Assembly: GCF_005406125.1 (NCBI RefSeq)
Contig: NZ_BIXZ01000009.1
Span: 80,435-144,434, forward strand
Length of the DNA stretch: 64,000 nt
Direction of reading: 5' to 3'
Origin: Haloarcula mannanilytica
GTDB taxonomy: Archaea > Halobacteriota > Halobacteria > Halobacteriales > Haloarculaceae
Under the pieces are notes generated by a model. It searched no databases. It worked only from the letters and a program-made list of their open reading frames with translations, and was not told the origin of the DNA. Position numbers and translations under genes: made by a program. This document shows, in pieces, positions 8,525 through 18,014 of the stretch. Position 1 is the stretch's first letter. Every line of letters starts with the position of its first letter.

Positions 8525-10724
8525 CGTGATCCTCCAGACTGGTGGTGGCGCGCTTGGCTCCGTCGCCGGGTGGCTCCAGAATCTGACGCCAGCAGAGAGT
8601 GCAGTACTTGCCCTTGCAATGGGTCTCGTCCTTGGCGTCGGCAGTAAGTACCTCTGGGACCGCTCCACTGCGGATGATCAACCAGACGTGGACTTCACCG
8701 ATGTCCTCGACGAGGAGACACTCGAAGAAGGTGAGGCTGAACGCCAGCTCCTCGACGACATCTCCGAGTCACACAAGACGGTGACCGCGCCGGCAGCGAT
8801 CGAGTGGGAGACGCGAGCCGCACGGGTCGGCGAGCAGTGGACGACGACGCTATATATCGCGAACTATGCCGACTATCCCAACGACGGGTATCTGAGCGAC
8901 CTCTTCGAGATGACCGACGTCCAGTTCGATCTGACGGCCCATATCACGCCGAAGAATCAGGAGCGGGCCCGGAACGAACTGCAGGACATCGCGGACGACC
9001 TCCAGGTCGATGCTGACCTCGAACAGAGTATCCGGAGTGCCTACCTGCAGGAACGCGCCAACGAAGCCGCAGCGACGTACAAGGCCGTCGAGAACGGCGC
9101 GAACGTCTTCGATCAGGGGATGTTCATCACCGTGCGGGCCGACGAGAAAGACGAGCTCAGAGATGCCGTCCAGACGGTCAAGAGTGCGCTCCGGGACGAC
9201 CCGGCGAACCTCACGCCGAAGACCGCCATCTGCCGGCAGGACCTCGCCCTCCAGTCCGCCGCGCCCATCGGCGACAACGAGTTCGGCCGGACATCGATCG
9301 CGCTCGGTGGCGCCGTCGGCGCGTTACTGTCCTCGCCGCACAACGCGACGATCCTCGAGGAGGGCGGCGTCGAGTTCGGCATTCACAAAGACAACCAGAG
9401 CCCCGTCGTCATCGACCCATTCTCCCGAGATAACGGCTACGCGATGTTCACGGTCGGCGACACGGGCTCCGGGAAGTCGTTCAGCTCCAAGCAGAACTTC
9501 ATCCGCTCTATCGAGCAGAGCAAGGACCGCATCGGCATCATCCTCGAACCGCTCAACAACTGGGCAGGCGTCTCCGAAGCACTCGACGCCAAGCGGATCA
9601 CTGTCGGCGGGACACTCGGACTCAATCCGCTGGAGATCCGGGAGACCCCGGAGCACGTCCAGCGGGCGATGGGTGAGGACGCGAGTCCGTTCAACGAGAA
9701 GCTCGACGACGCGATGAGCTTCCTCACGAACTTCTTCGCCCTCCGTGGTATCTCACTGGGAGACCGCCGCACCACGCTCGAACTCGCCCTCAAACGTGCC
9801 TATAAGCGCAAGGGCATCACCGACGACATCTCGACACACGACAACCCGAGCCCGACCATCCGAGACATGATGGACGTCTTCGAGGACATGGTCGACGACC
9901 CTGAGGAGTTCGTCGTTCGTTCCGACGAGGAGGCCGGGAAGATTCGCGAGGACGCGACGTGGCTTCTGGACCAGCTTCGCCCCTTCGAAGGGGAGGGTCG
10001 CCACGCCAACCTCGGTCAAGCGTCGGACTTTGACATCCGGGACGAGAAGGTCATCTACCTCGATCTGGCCCAGCAGGAGGGGAGCGTCGACAGCAGCACG
10101 GCGCTGACGATGCAGTTGCTCATTTCGCTAGTCTACGAGCGGGCGAAGGTCTCGGACAAGGAGGTCGTGTTCTACATCGACGAGGCGCGCTACATCATGC
10201 AGGACGCCGCGAGCCTGGCGTTCCTCGAAACGGTGTTCCGCCACCACCGCCACCACAATCTCTCGATTCGGCTGGTCACGCAGACCGTCGACGAGTTCTT
10301 CGAGCACGCCGAATCCGAGGCGATCCTCGACCAGTGTGCGGTCAAACAGTTCCATCGTCTCGATGGGATGGACGAGGAATGGGCCGATGAATTCGGGCTG
10401 AACTACGCGCAGATGCGGTTCGTCCAGGACGCTGTCCCCGGCAACGAAGACGCCGGCTTCTCCGAGGCTCTGGTGGGCGTCGACGGCGAGTGGCGCGGCA
10501 TCCAGGTCAAAGCGATGCCCAAGGAGAAGCAAGTCATCGACTTCGAGCCAACCGAGCAACGGCGATCCTCACTCCCCGGGACTGGCGAGAATGCTGTGGA
10601 CGCGGACGTGCAGGCGTTCCAGGACGATATTGAAAGCCGAGCGACCAACAACGGACAACTCCCACCTGAGCGGACGCCAACAGAGACTGATGGTGGCGCA
10701 ACGGGAGGTGACGACGATGCGTGA
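8517..10724 (+). CDS. VirB4/TraC-type conjugative ATPase
   Basis: 735 aa from the ATG at 8517 with GGGAGGA upstream; an in-frame start at 8463 would overlap the previous gene deeply. One N-terminal membrane helix (ESAVLALAMGLVLGVGSKYLW) is followed by a VirB4-type N domain and a RecA-like ATPase with Walker A GDTGSGKSFS near residue 315 and Walker B VVFYIDEARYIM near 550, then RLVTQTVDEFF. VirB4 powers substrate or pilin transfer in type IV secretion and is the best marker of conjugation machinery. The C-terminal tail is disordered and acidic. Confidence 0.85.
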   Translation: MRNVILQTGGGALGSVAGWLQNLTPAESAVLALAMGLVLGVGSKYLWDRSTADDQPDVDFTDVLDEETLEEGEAERQLLDDISESHKTVTAPAAIEWETRAARVGEQWTTTLYIANYADYPNDGYLSDLFEMTDVQFDLTAHITPKNQERARNELQDIADDLQVDADLEQSIRSAYLQERANEAAATYKAVENGANVFDQGMFITVRADEKDELRDAVQTVKSALRDDPANLTPKTAICRQDLALQSAAPIGDNEFGRTSIALGGAVGALLSSPHNATILEEGGVEFGIHKDNQSPVVIDPFSRDNGYAMFTVGDTGSGKSFSSKQNFIRSIEQSKDRIGIILEPLNNWAGVSEALDAKRITVGGTLGLNPLEIRETPEHVQRAMGEDASPFNEKLDDAMSFLTNFFALRGISLGDRRTTLELALKRAYKRKGITDDISTHDNPSPTIRDMMDVFEDMVDDPEEFVVRSDEEAGKIREDATWLLDQLRPFEGEGRHANLGQASDFDIRDEKVIYLDLAQQEGSVDSSTALTMQLLISLVYERAKVSDKEVVFYIDEARYIMQDAASLAFLETVFRHHRHHNLSIRLVTQTVDEFFEHAESEAILDQCAVKQFHRLDGMDEEWADEFGLNYAQMRFVQDAVPGNEDAGFSEALVGVDGEWRGIQVKAMPKEKQVIDFEPTEQRRSSLPGTGENAVDADVQAFQDDIESRATNNGQLPPERTPTETDGGATGGDDDA

Positions 10725-13700
10725 GTTCCTCCGCGTGACGCCAACCTCCGAACGCCTCAATCCGGAGCGTCTACCGCAGGCACTGGAAAGTCTTCACAAA
10801 CTGACCTCAGCGGACTCAGCAGGGCTAGTTGACAAACTCAATCCGCTACATAGCGACACACCGATACGATTCGAATTTCTCGCGCTGAGCGAGGGGGCAG
10901 ACGACCCCGTCGAATTCTACTACGGTGCTGACGACCATCTGGATACCCTGGAGAAACGGCTCCGGTCGGTCTATCCCGAGACGTTCGACATCGAGCGTAC
11001 CGAGGTCGACATCGCATCGCGACTCGTGCAGCCTGTCGAATTCGACCGAGAGACATTCGTCGAGCACTATGAGTCGGGCGAGCTAACGTACGAGTTCGGT
11101 CCTGACGAGCAATACGAACGTGGCACTGACGACAACGGTCAAGCGAGGCCAGCAGACGCCGAATCAGTCGCGGATGGAGGAGCAGATGCCGATCCGTCTG
11201 CCGACCACATCATCGAAGTTGGAGACACGGCCCTCGAACTCGCACCACCAGATGCGATTCCCGAGGATGAGCCACTCACGACGCTTGGCAAACCAACGGT
11301 AACATCGGAGGGGACGATACTCGCGCGGCCAGCGACCGAATCCGTCTCCCCACTCGGCGTGCGGTGGCAAGGGTCGGCAACTCGGAAGCAGGACTGGATG
11401 ACCTCACTGTCGCCATTCACCGACGACGACGAAGCAGAACTTTCAGCCGTCGATCAGCCAGGGGGTGCGCTCGCGTCGCTCGTCGACCATCTGATGGAGG
11501 CGACAGCACCAGTGGCGTTCCAGGTCGTCTTCCAGCGACGCGCGAGCTGGCAGTCTGATGCCGATCTTCGCAAGGAGGACGTCATCGACGGGCGGGACAC
11601 ACTCGCCCAGGAGATTATTGGCTCCCTCTTCGAACTCGACGATCAGTCGGAGAGCCGGGATAGAAACCAGCTTAGCGACGCGGTTGCAAAACGCATCGAG
11701 GCAATCGAGGCGAAAAATCCGAAGCGGTCGTTCACCGCGAACATCCGAGCCATCGGGATTCCAGCCGGTGACGAGGGTCGCGATGATCTCGATGAGCGGA
11801 TGCAATCACTTGTCCCGGTATTCGACCCGCTTGACGGGCCGTACTACGAGGTTACGGCCGAACGGTTGCGCGACAGCGGCTTTCGGGCAGCCACGAAAGA
11901 ACGAAACGCCCGAGCGGCGCTTCAGCGGCTCTTGGATCGTGAGATCATGACCGGCCGTGGGAAGACCCGACCGGAGTTCGTCGTGAGTGGCCGAGAACTC
12001 GCGAACTTCGTACTCGTACCCTCCTCGGAACAGCTTACTGTCGAGGGGACACGTGGGACGCGTGCGGAACAGCAGAGTCGGAATCCGTTGCCCCGTCCCC
12101 ACCAGGACCTCATGAGTGAGTTCCGAGACGGGATGGCAATCGGGTACGCCCTCAAAGACACCGGCGAGGCCGAAGACGTGCCGACACACATTCCACCCGG
12201 ACTGCTGCCCACTCATTACGGCCGGTTCGGAACAACCGGCTCTGGGAAGTCGAAAGCCCTCATCAACGATATGCTGTCGCTGTACGACAACACAGAGGGG
12301 CCGACGATCCTCATCATCCCGAAGAACGACGACATGGCCCAGAATTATATGCGGGCTCACGCGCGTCGGTTCGGAATGACCGACCTCGAAGAGAACGTCG
12401 TCCACTTCCCGATTCCGGACGTACTCCCTGGGTTCTCGTTTTTCGACCTCGAACCGTCGATGGAGAGCGGACGACGGCGCGAAGACGCCGTCCAGCGGAA
12501 GGCCGACCACTACGAAGAGATTTTGAAGCTCGTGATGGGGACCGACCGCTACGAGCGGGCAACTGTGGCCCCGACTCTCATCAAGACGCTCATCAAGACA
12601 CTGTTCGACGAGGAATACGGGCGTGAGAACGGGCTGTACCGAGCGTCGACAGACTACTTTGCCCACCGACAGCTCGAACACGCCGTCGACCAGCTCTGGG
12701 AGGCCGGGCCACCGAACGAGAACATCGGCGACGCCCCGCGATCGAGCGACGAGGAAGTCACTCGGACGATTCGACGGCAGCTCCAGTTAGATTCGAATAC
12801 TTTCGCGAACGTGATGGGCGGTGTCGGAAACCGTCTTGCGTACATTTCACAGGATACGCACCTGCGTCAGATCTTCAATAATACCGAGAACCAGTTCGAC
12901 TTCCGGGATCTCCTCGACGAGGATACGGTCATCCTCTTCGACCTCGGCGACCTCCGCGACGACGCTGCCCGGATTATGACCGGTGTGATCCTGACCAATC
13001 TCGATGCAGCCCTCAAAGATCGCAAACAGGCGCTCTCCGAGCACCCGGACGACTACGTCGTGAACTTGCTCGTCGACGAGGCCGCGTCGGTCGTGGTCTC
13101 CGACATCATGAACGATCTGCTTGAGAAAGGGCGGGGATTCCGGCTCTCTGTCGGCCTGTCGATGCAGTTCCCCGAACAGATGGAGGCCGAAGGCGGGCGG
13201 AAAATCTACCTGAACGCCCTGAACAACATCGGCAGTTCGCTCATCGGGAAAATCAACGTCGACCGAGAACTGGCCAGAGCGATGGCCCACGAGGAGATGG
13301 ATCCCGCGGATTTCGCCAATCGGATTCGTTCGTTGCCGCGCGGAGAGTGGATCGCCAGCCTGCCGAGCCCGACGTTCGGTGAAACGGGGCCATATCCGTT
13401 CAGTCTCGAACCACTCCCGATCCCACCGGGCCACCCAGAGAGCAAGTCTCCCCTCACAGCGCGTGAAGAAGAGCAGTTCACTGAGACGCTCTCCTCGATG
13501 CACGAACACATCAGTGACAGACACGGTGTGCCGGCTGAGCCAGACACCTCAACAACGAGAACACCTGCCGACGTACACGAGGTCCTCGATATCGCGAGCG
13601 ATGACCTGGACGGTGCGATTGCGAAGGTGGTTCGGAGTCTCCAACTTCGAGCGGGATGCCGTGAGGAGAACGGCTGGGTGGCTGTCGAAGCAGTTGACGA

Positions 13701-15027
13701 CGAACTCAGACGACTCTTCGACGACGTCGACGCCGAACCGCCATCGTATGATGCACTCGCGGATATTCGAGAACGATCACGATACCTCGATACGACCGTC
13801 GATATCGACGCCGACGAGCTCCGCATCCGGCTCACTGAAGCCGGAGAGGATGTCTCGACACCCGATACTGGTAGCGTGCAGGCCGCTGGTGGGAGTGTCC
13901 ACGACGCAGCACTCCGCCAGATCGAAGAAGAGCTCACCGCACTCGGCTTCACTGTCTCGATCCTCGCACAGGATGGCAGCGAGAAACCTGACGCGAGGGC
14001 GAGTCACCCCGACGTTGCCGACCGATTCGCCATCGAAGTCGAAACGACGACACCCGAGAATCCCGCAAAGGTGCTCACGAATCTCCGGAAAGCCCAAGAA
14101 GCAGGGGATATCCCGCTGTTTGTCGTTCGCCCAGGAAACGACGAAACTGAGTGGGCCGAGCGTGTCGACGGCATTCTCACACCACCCGTCCGTACCCTCC
14201 AGAATGGTGAGACGCGGTTCTACACGACTGACTCGAATCTCACGTTCAACGGTGGAGCGACCGAAGAAGGTGGAGTGACGGCCGTGCGACCGGCGACCGA
14301 CGACGAGAACGGGACCCAGAACATCTGGCAGCGTGATGGCGACGAGATCGTCCTTCGTGATACCAGCGGGACGGAACACATCCGCCTCCCGTCGCTTGGA
14401 ACACTCTCGAAAGATCGTGTTCCAGCCATCTACAGCTACGACCACGCTGCCGACGAGTACGTCGTATACGAGCACGGTGAGCAACACATCTACGAGACGA
14501 AATCGGCGTTCGAGGACGACTGGGTACGTGTCAAGAAGCCATTCGTCCCCGAAGCCGACCTCCCCGTACCAGACTACACACGTTCGACGTACGGCATCCT
14601 TATCCTTCACGATGAGGCGAAATCGGTCGTGTATGAAGACGGTGAGAAGCGGCCACTCTCGGCAATCACTGACGGGGCACTCCGTCCCGCATCGCCTGAA
14701 TCAGCGGCCGCTGACGAACCACCCAGTCAGACCGACCAGGCCGATGAGAAAGTCGAGGAAGACCAATCGCCACCGTCGTTCGAAGCGTTTGTCGACGAAT
14801 ATCTCGTCGAAGACGCGGATGAAGCCGTGCCGAAAGACGATGTATTCGGTCTCTACAACGACTGGGCAGAGGCACACGGCATCGACGATCCGCTGAATAA
14901 GAGTTGGTTCACCCGGAAGCTCAACACCCACATCAAGGTGGACTCCACGAAGAAGCGAATCGACGGGGAACCCGTCCCGCATTACACTGGTGTCCGCATC
15001 CGGTCTGAAGAGGACTTTCAGCCATGA
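10717..15027 (+). CDS. VirD4/TraG-like coupling ATPase with C-terminal nuclease-like and winged-helix-like domains
   Basis: 1436 aa, ATG at 10717 overlapping the VirB4 gene by 8 nt, with GGGAGGTG upstream. N-terminal 450 residues are acidic and uncharacterised. A RecA-like motor follows, with Walker A FGTTGSGKSK near 505 and Walker B VVNLLVDEAASVV near 780. Around 1060-1150 is a PD-(D/E)XK-like pattern: LGFTVSIL, KPDARAS, then FAIEVETTT and LTNLRKAQ. The last 80 residues (FEAFVDEYLVED to HIKVDSTKKRI) resemble the C-terminal domain of phage primase/D5-type proteins. Coupling proteins deliver DNA to the secretion channel; the additions suggest DNA processing or recognition, which is inference. 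Confidence 0.8.
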   Translation: MREFLRVTPTSERLNPERLPQALESLHKLTSADSAGLVDKLNPLHSDTPIRFEFLALSEGADDPVEFYYGADDHLDTLEKRLRSVYPETFDIERTEVDIASRLVQPVEFDRETFVEHYESGELTYEFGPDEQYERGTDDNGQARPADAESVADGGADADPSADHIIEVGDTALELAPPDAIPEDEPLTTLGKPTVTSEGTILARPATESVSPLGVRWQGSATRKQDWMTSLSPFTDDDEAELSAVDQPGGALASLVDHLMEATAPVAFQVVFQRRASWQSDADLRKEDVIDGRDTLAQEIIGSLFELDDQSESRDRNQLSDAVAKRIEAIEAKNPKRSFTANIRAIGIPAGDEGRDDLDERMQSLVPVFDPLDGPYYEVTAERLRDSGFRAATKERNARAALQRLLDREIMTGRGKTRPEFVVSGRELANFVLVPSSEQLTVEGTRGTRAEQQSRNPLPRPHQDLMSEFRDGMAIGYALKDTGEAEDVPTHIPPGLLPTHYGRFGTTGSGKSKALINDMLSLYDNTEGPTILIIPKNDDMAQNYMRAHARRFGMTDLEENVVHFPIPDVLPGFSFFDLEPSMESGRRREDAVQRKADHYEEILKLVMGTDRYERATVAPTLIKTLIKTLFDEEYGRENGLYRASTDYFAHRQLEHAVDQLWEAGPPNENIGDAPRSSDEEVTRTIRRQLQLDSNTFANVMGGVGNRLAYISQDTHLRQIFNNTENQFDFRDLLDEDTVILFDLGDLRDDAARIMTGVILTNLDAALKDRKQALSEHPDDYVVNLLVDEAASVVVSDIMNDLLEKGRGFRLSVGLSMQFPEQMEAEGGRKIYLNALNNIGSSLIGKINVDRELARAMAHEEMDPADFANRIRSLPRGEWIASLPSPTFGETGPYPFSLEPLPIPPGHPESKSPLTAREEEQFTETLSSMHEHISDRHGVPAEPDTSTTRTPADVHEVLDIASDDLDGAIAKVVRSLQLRAGCREENGWVAVEAVDDELRRLFDDVDAEPPSYDALADIRERSRYLDTTVDIDADELRIRLTEAGEDVSTPDTGSVQAAGGSVHDAALRQIEEELTALGFTVSILAQDGSEKPDARASHPDVADRFAIEVETTTPENPAKVLTNLRKAQEAGDIPLFVVRPGNDETEWAERVDGILTPPVRTLQNGETRFYTTDSNLTFNGGATEEGGVTAVRPATDDENGTQNIWQRDGDEIVLRDTSGTEHIRLPSLGTLSKDRVPAIYSYDHAADEYVVYEHGEQHIYETKSAFEDDWVRVKKPFVPEADLPVPDYTRSTYGILILHDEAKSVVYEDGEKRPLSAITDGALRPASPESAAADEPPSQTDQADEKVEEDQSPPSFEAFVDEYLVEDADEAVPKDDVFGLYNDWAEAHGIDDPLNKSWFTRKLNTHIKVDSTKKRIDGEPVPHYTGVRIRSEEDFQP

Positions 15028-15077
15028 AATGGACGTACACGGTCCAATTCCCGATATCATCGGGACTTCTTGAGACC

Positions 15078-15256
15078 TGTTCCACCCAAGCTGAATCATG
15101 ACCTCATCCAATCAAACTCGAATGTCGGAAATCACCCGACTGCGGCATGTTCCACCCAAATCTTCAATGGGTGGAACAGCTACGAAACGGCCGAAATGGG
15201 TGGAACACGCTCACGTCCAGCGATTTTTAACCTGCTATAGCGGGTGTTCCACCCAA
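15078..15256. repeat. Iteron-like cluster TGTTCCACCC (five copies)
   Basis: TGTTCCACCCAA occurs at 15078-15089, 15148-15159 and 15245-15256, and its reverse complement GGGTGGAACA at 15169-15178 and 15198-15207. Copies two and three face each other 9-10 bp apart as a dyad. The cluster sits directly before the primase-polymerase-like gene, so it could be a replication origin or an operator for that gene. Confidence 0.75.
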
Positions 15257-15272
15257 CAACCAACTAGGATAG

Positions 15273-15289
15273 AACGGGGGGTCCCCGTT
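15273..15289. repeat. Short hairpin AACGGGG / CCCCGTT
   Basis: A perfect 7-bp stem with a 3-nt loop lies between the iteron cluster and the primase-like gene. It may belong to the same origin or to the 5' leader of that gene. Confidence 0.5.
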
Positions 15290-15372
15290 GGGACCAAGGG
15301 ATTGGATCGCGACGTACAGCAGAGAGCGTTCTGTGCTGGCTCAGAGCCAGTGAGAGCCATGCGAGGTGCTAC

Positions 15373-16641
15373 GTGAGGATGAGTGACCCTATCGTCAACG
15401 AGCCGGAGGCGATTCCGGAGACGTTACGCGAACGCGACCAGTGGGTGTGCTGGCGGGAAGAGAACCGAGACGGTAAACCGACGAAGATTCCGGTGACGCC
15501 GGGGGCTGGGGGGTTCGCGTCAGCAACAGCGTCGGAGACCTGGGCGAGTTTCGAGGCAGCACTCGACTACACCGAGACGGAGCACGCCGATGGCATTGGG
15601 TTCGTGTTTACTAACGACGATCCCATCGTCGGCGTCGATCTAGACGACTGCCGCGATCCCGAGACAGACGACGTCGACGACGCAGCGTTGGACATCATCA
15701 AGCGACTCGACTCCTATACGGAGGTGTCGCCGTCCGGTACCGGCTATCACGTCCTGATCACCGGCACACTCCCCGACGGGCGGAACCGTCGCGGGAGCGT
15801 CGAACTGTACGACACGGCACGTTTTTTCACCGTCACTGGCGATCACGTCGAGCGGACACCCACTCGCGTTGCACGCCGGCAGGACGCACTCACAGCGATT
15901 CACCGCGAGTACGTCCAAGACATCGAGCGTGACACAGCATCCGAGTCCGAGCAGCGTGGTGACGCTGCCGCCCGGTCACCGATGACCGGTGTAGCCGACG
16001 TCGACGTCGACCTCGAAGACGAGGACCTCCTCGAGAAAGCGCGAAACGCATCGAACGGCGAGAAATTCGAGCGGCTCTGGAACGGGAATACGGTCGGCTA
16101 CGACAGCCAGTCCGAGGCCGACATGGCGTTGTGCTGTTTGCTGGCGTTCTGGACCGGTGGTGACCGGACCCAAATGGAGCAGCTGTTCCGCCAGTCGGGA
16201 TTGATGCGGGAGAAGTGGGACGAGGTCCACTACGCTGACGGGTCGACGTACGGCGAGAAGACCATCGAGCGAGCGATTGCGACCACGTCGGAGTTCTACG
16301 ACCCGGACGCCGGCGGCGATACCGAAGATCCCCACGGCACACCTGACAGGGTCGCAACTGGCGGGACGCCTGACGAGGTAGACCGGAGTCGTGCGTATCT
16401 GGCGGAGAAAAACCGCTTGTTGAGCGAGCGCGTCGACGAACTCGAGGCAACACTCGAACAGAAGACTGAGCGGATCGAGGCCCTCGAAACAGAGATCGAG
16501 CGCCTCACCGACGAACTCGCAACCCGTGATCAGGAGACTACGCAATCCCACAAGGAAGACTCCAGTACTGCGATCGAGACCGGTGATGACTCAGAGCCAG
16601 CCTCCATGTTGCGTCGATTCTTCGGTGGTCGGTCTGAGTAG
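15373..16641 (+). CDS. Primase-polymerase-like replication protein (AEP superfamily, NrS-1-like)
   Basis: 422 aa. Residues 10-190 have the archaeo-eukaryotic primase pattern: catalytic acidic motif GVDLDDCRD, then SPSGTGYHVLI (sGxGxH) and ELYDTARFFTVTGD. Residues about 225-310 (EADMALCCLLAFWTGGDRTQMEQLFRQS and KTIERAI) match the helix-bundle domain that follows the catalytic core in NrS-1-type plasmid and phage primase-polymerases. The end is a coiled coil (RVDELEATLEQKTERIEALE). There is no helicase domain. Start is GTG 15373 or ATG 15379. It probably primes or copies element DNA, and the iterons upstream support a replication role. Confidence 0.75.
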   Translation: MRMSDPIVNEPEAIPETLRERDQWVCWREENRDGKPTKIPVTPGAGGFASATASETWASFEAALDYTETEHADGIGFVFTNDDPIVGVDLDDCRDPETDDVDDAALDIIKRLDSYTEVSPSGTGYHVLITGTLPDGRNRRGSVELYDTARFFTVTGDHVERTPTRVARRQDALTAIHREYVQDIERDTASESEQRGDAAARSPMTGVADVDVDLEDEDLLEKARNASNGEKFERLWNGNTVGYDSQSEADMALCCLLAFWTGGDRTQMEQLFRQSGLMREKWDEVHYADGSTYGEKTIERAIATTSEFYDPDAGGDTEDPHGTPDRVATGGTPDEVDRSRAYLAEKNRLLSERVDELEATLEQKTERIEALETEIERLTDELATRDQETTQSHKEDSSTAIETGDDSEPASMLRRFFGGRSE

Positions 16642-17001
16642 CAGCGGGGACTGAAACGTCAGGACAATCATCCCTGTCTGAGGAAACTACTTCCAGAGCC
16701 CTGGTTCCGTGAACGGAGGCGGATTACCCAATGGGCTCGTTATATCGTGCTCCATCCCCCACCCACCGCCCCCGACGCCCGGTGACGATGACTCCTGCCG
16801 GTCGATCATCGTGATATCCTGCGACTCGGTCTCGACGAGGCCGAAGAGTGGATCGCAGAACTATGTACGAGTAGACAATTCCTCCGCAGTAGCGTTTATC
16901 GCGCCGACCAAGGGTGACGGCGCTCAGCGCGATGGGCACCACCACGAGAGCCGCCGTGGTGTCCAGTCTGGTGTCAGCTGAGTGCAGTCACAGGTGAATC
17001 C
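16642..17001. other. Intergenic region with a possible gene remnant
   Basis: 360 nt without a convincing gene. On the plus strand one frame reads HRDILRLGLDEAEEWIAEL followed by about 20 more residues to a stop near 16914, but it has no start codon and a stop just upstream, so it may be the decayed 3' end of a lost gene. No strong repeat seen. Confidence 0.4.
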
Positions 17002-17490
17002 ATGTCTACGTTCAGTAACTCCGAGGCAGCCAGTGCATCGCCGTCAGAAAATCACACGAGTCCATCGAGAGATACGGAGGATACAGATTCGCAGCCATCG
17101 TGGTCAGACGATGCAAGCAGCGAGGATGGAACGCCAACGCTCCGAATGAACCAATGTCCGGAGTGCGGAGCCCGTCGCTTCGTCTCAAAACTTCTCGTGT
17201 ACGAGGTTACAGGCTACGACGAGGGCGGCAAGCAAGAGTTTCGCCGCCAGCACGTCCGGGCAGAGTTCGAATACACCTGCAGCGAGTGCCAGACGACACT
17301 CCGGACGCTTCCCGCAGATCGCCGTGACTACTACGACGAAGTCGCGGTCCTCGAAACGGAACGGCGGGCAGCCCTCCGTGATCAACTCCGCCAGCTGGGG
17401 CGGCGGTTCTGGCGGCGTCTCGCAGCGCGGACAACGTGGCTGGCACTCGCACTCGTTACACTCGTGACCGGGCTCGTGATCGCACTCTAA
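17002..17490 (+). CDS. Zinc-ribbon protein with a C-terminal membrane anchor
   Basis: 162 aa. A Ser/Asp-rich disordered head of about 45 residues is followed by a zinc ribbon with CPEC (residues about 52-55) and CSEC (about 93-96), an Arg-rich helix, and a C-terminal hydrophobic segment (TWLALALVTLVTGLVIAL). The C-tail anchor with a cytosolic zinc ribbon suggests a membrane-associated adaptor; no specific family recognised. It stands alone between the primase-like gene and the small-gene block. Confidence 0.65.
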   Translation: MSTFSNSEAASASPSENHTSPSRDTEDTDSQPSWSDDASSEDGTPTLRMNQCPECGARRFVSKLLVYEVTGYDEGGKQEFRRQHVRAEFEYTCSECQTTLRTLPADRRDYYDEVAVLETERRAALRDQLRQLGRRFWRRLAARTTWLALALVTLVTGLVIAL

Positions 17491-17670
17491 CAGCCCGAAG
17501 GAAGAGAGCTTCCTCGCTATCGACTCTTGCAATCCACCGGAATACGTAGGGTGCCATCGGCGGTGGAGAGCTAGCCCATCAGCAGCAGGAAAGGTACGGG
17601 TTCGGCGTACGTGCTCAGGAAGAGCAGGGCCCAAACGGCCGGGCGAACTAACTGTCCGTGATCGTCGTTC

Positions 17671-17705
17671 GCGCCCGCAAAGGGGCGAGGCGCGCTCGAA
17701 GCGCG
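17671..17705 (+). promoter_or_regulatory. Leader hairpin copy 1
   Basis: Stem GCGCC (17671-17675) with GGCGC (17689-17693), loop containing AAAGGGGCGA, followed by a second hairpin CGCGCT/AGCGCG. ATG of the next gene is at 17724. Member of the hairpin family found before many genes of this window. Confidence 0.65.
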
Positions 17706-17723
17706 TCCAGAGCGTGAGTTTTC

Positions 17724-18014
17724 ATGACTGGACCTGATATCCTCGACGACACGACGGACGACTACGAACGACTCGAAACCGAACTCGTTGCCCAGGACCG
17801 GGATGCGGCCCGGGTCTCGACGGCGGACGTCGACGAGCGGAGTGCCCGCCGTCTCGTTGATGAACTCATTGAGGACGATGTGGTGACGCCAATCCCTGAC
17901 CACCGCATTCTCGTCCACGAGCCCAGTAGCAAGCCCTTCGACTCGATCACCCAACTCGCCGTGTTCCATCGCGGCTGGCAGGCCGCCACCGACGCCGACG
18001 CGGAGGACGACTGA
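17724..18014 (+). CDS. Small acidic hypothetical protein
   Basis: 96 aa, very acidic at both ends (DILDDTTDDYERLETEL, DADAEDD). The middle (SARRLVDELIEDDVVTPIPDHRILVHEPS) could be a small winged-helix-like unit: helix, helix, then a two-strand wing. No cysteines or membrane helix. Its stop overlaps the ATG of the next gene by one base (TGATG), so the two are translated together. Function unknown. Confidence 0.65.
   Translation: MTGPDILDDTTDDYERLETELVAQDRDAARVSTADVDERSARRLVDELIEDDVVTPIPDHRILVHEPSSKPFDSITQLAVFHRGWQAATDADAEDD

Noticed and set aside
11806..12681. Minus-strand frame opposite the coupling ATPase
   Set aside because: Antisense to the Walker A region of a well-supported gene; product has no recognisable domain.
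15078..15256. TGTTCCACCC repeats considered as CRISPR
   Set aside because: Repeats are only about 10-12 bp, in mixed orientation and at uneven spacing.
16709..16981. Plus-strand 90-codon frame in the gap after the primase-like gene
   Set aside because: Starts with repeated Pro/Gly/Asn and shows no haloarchaeal codon pattern or motif.
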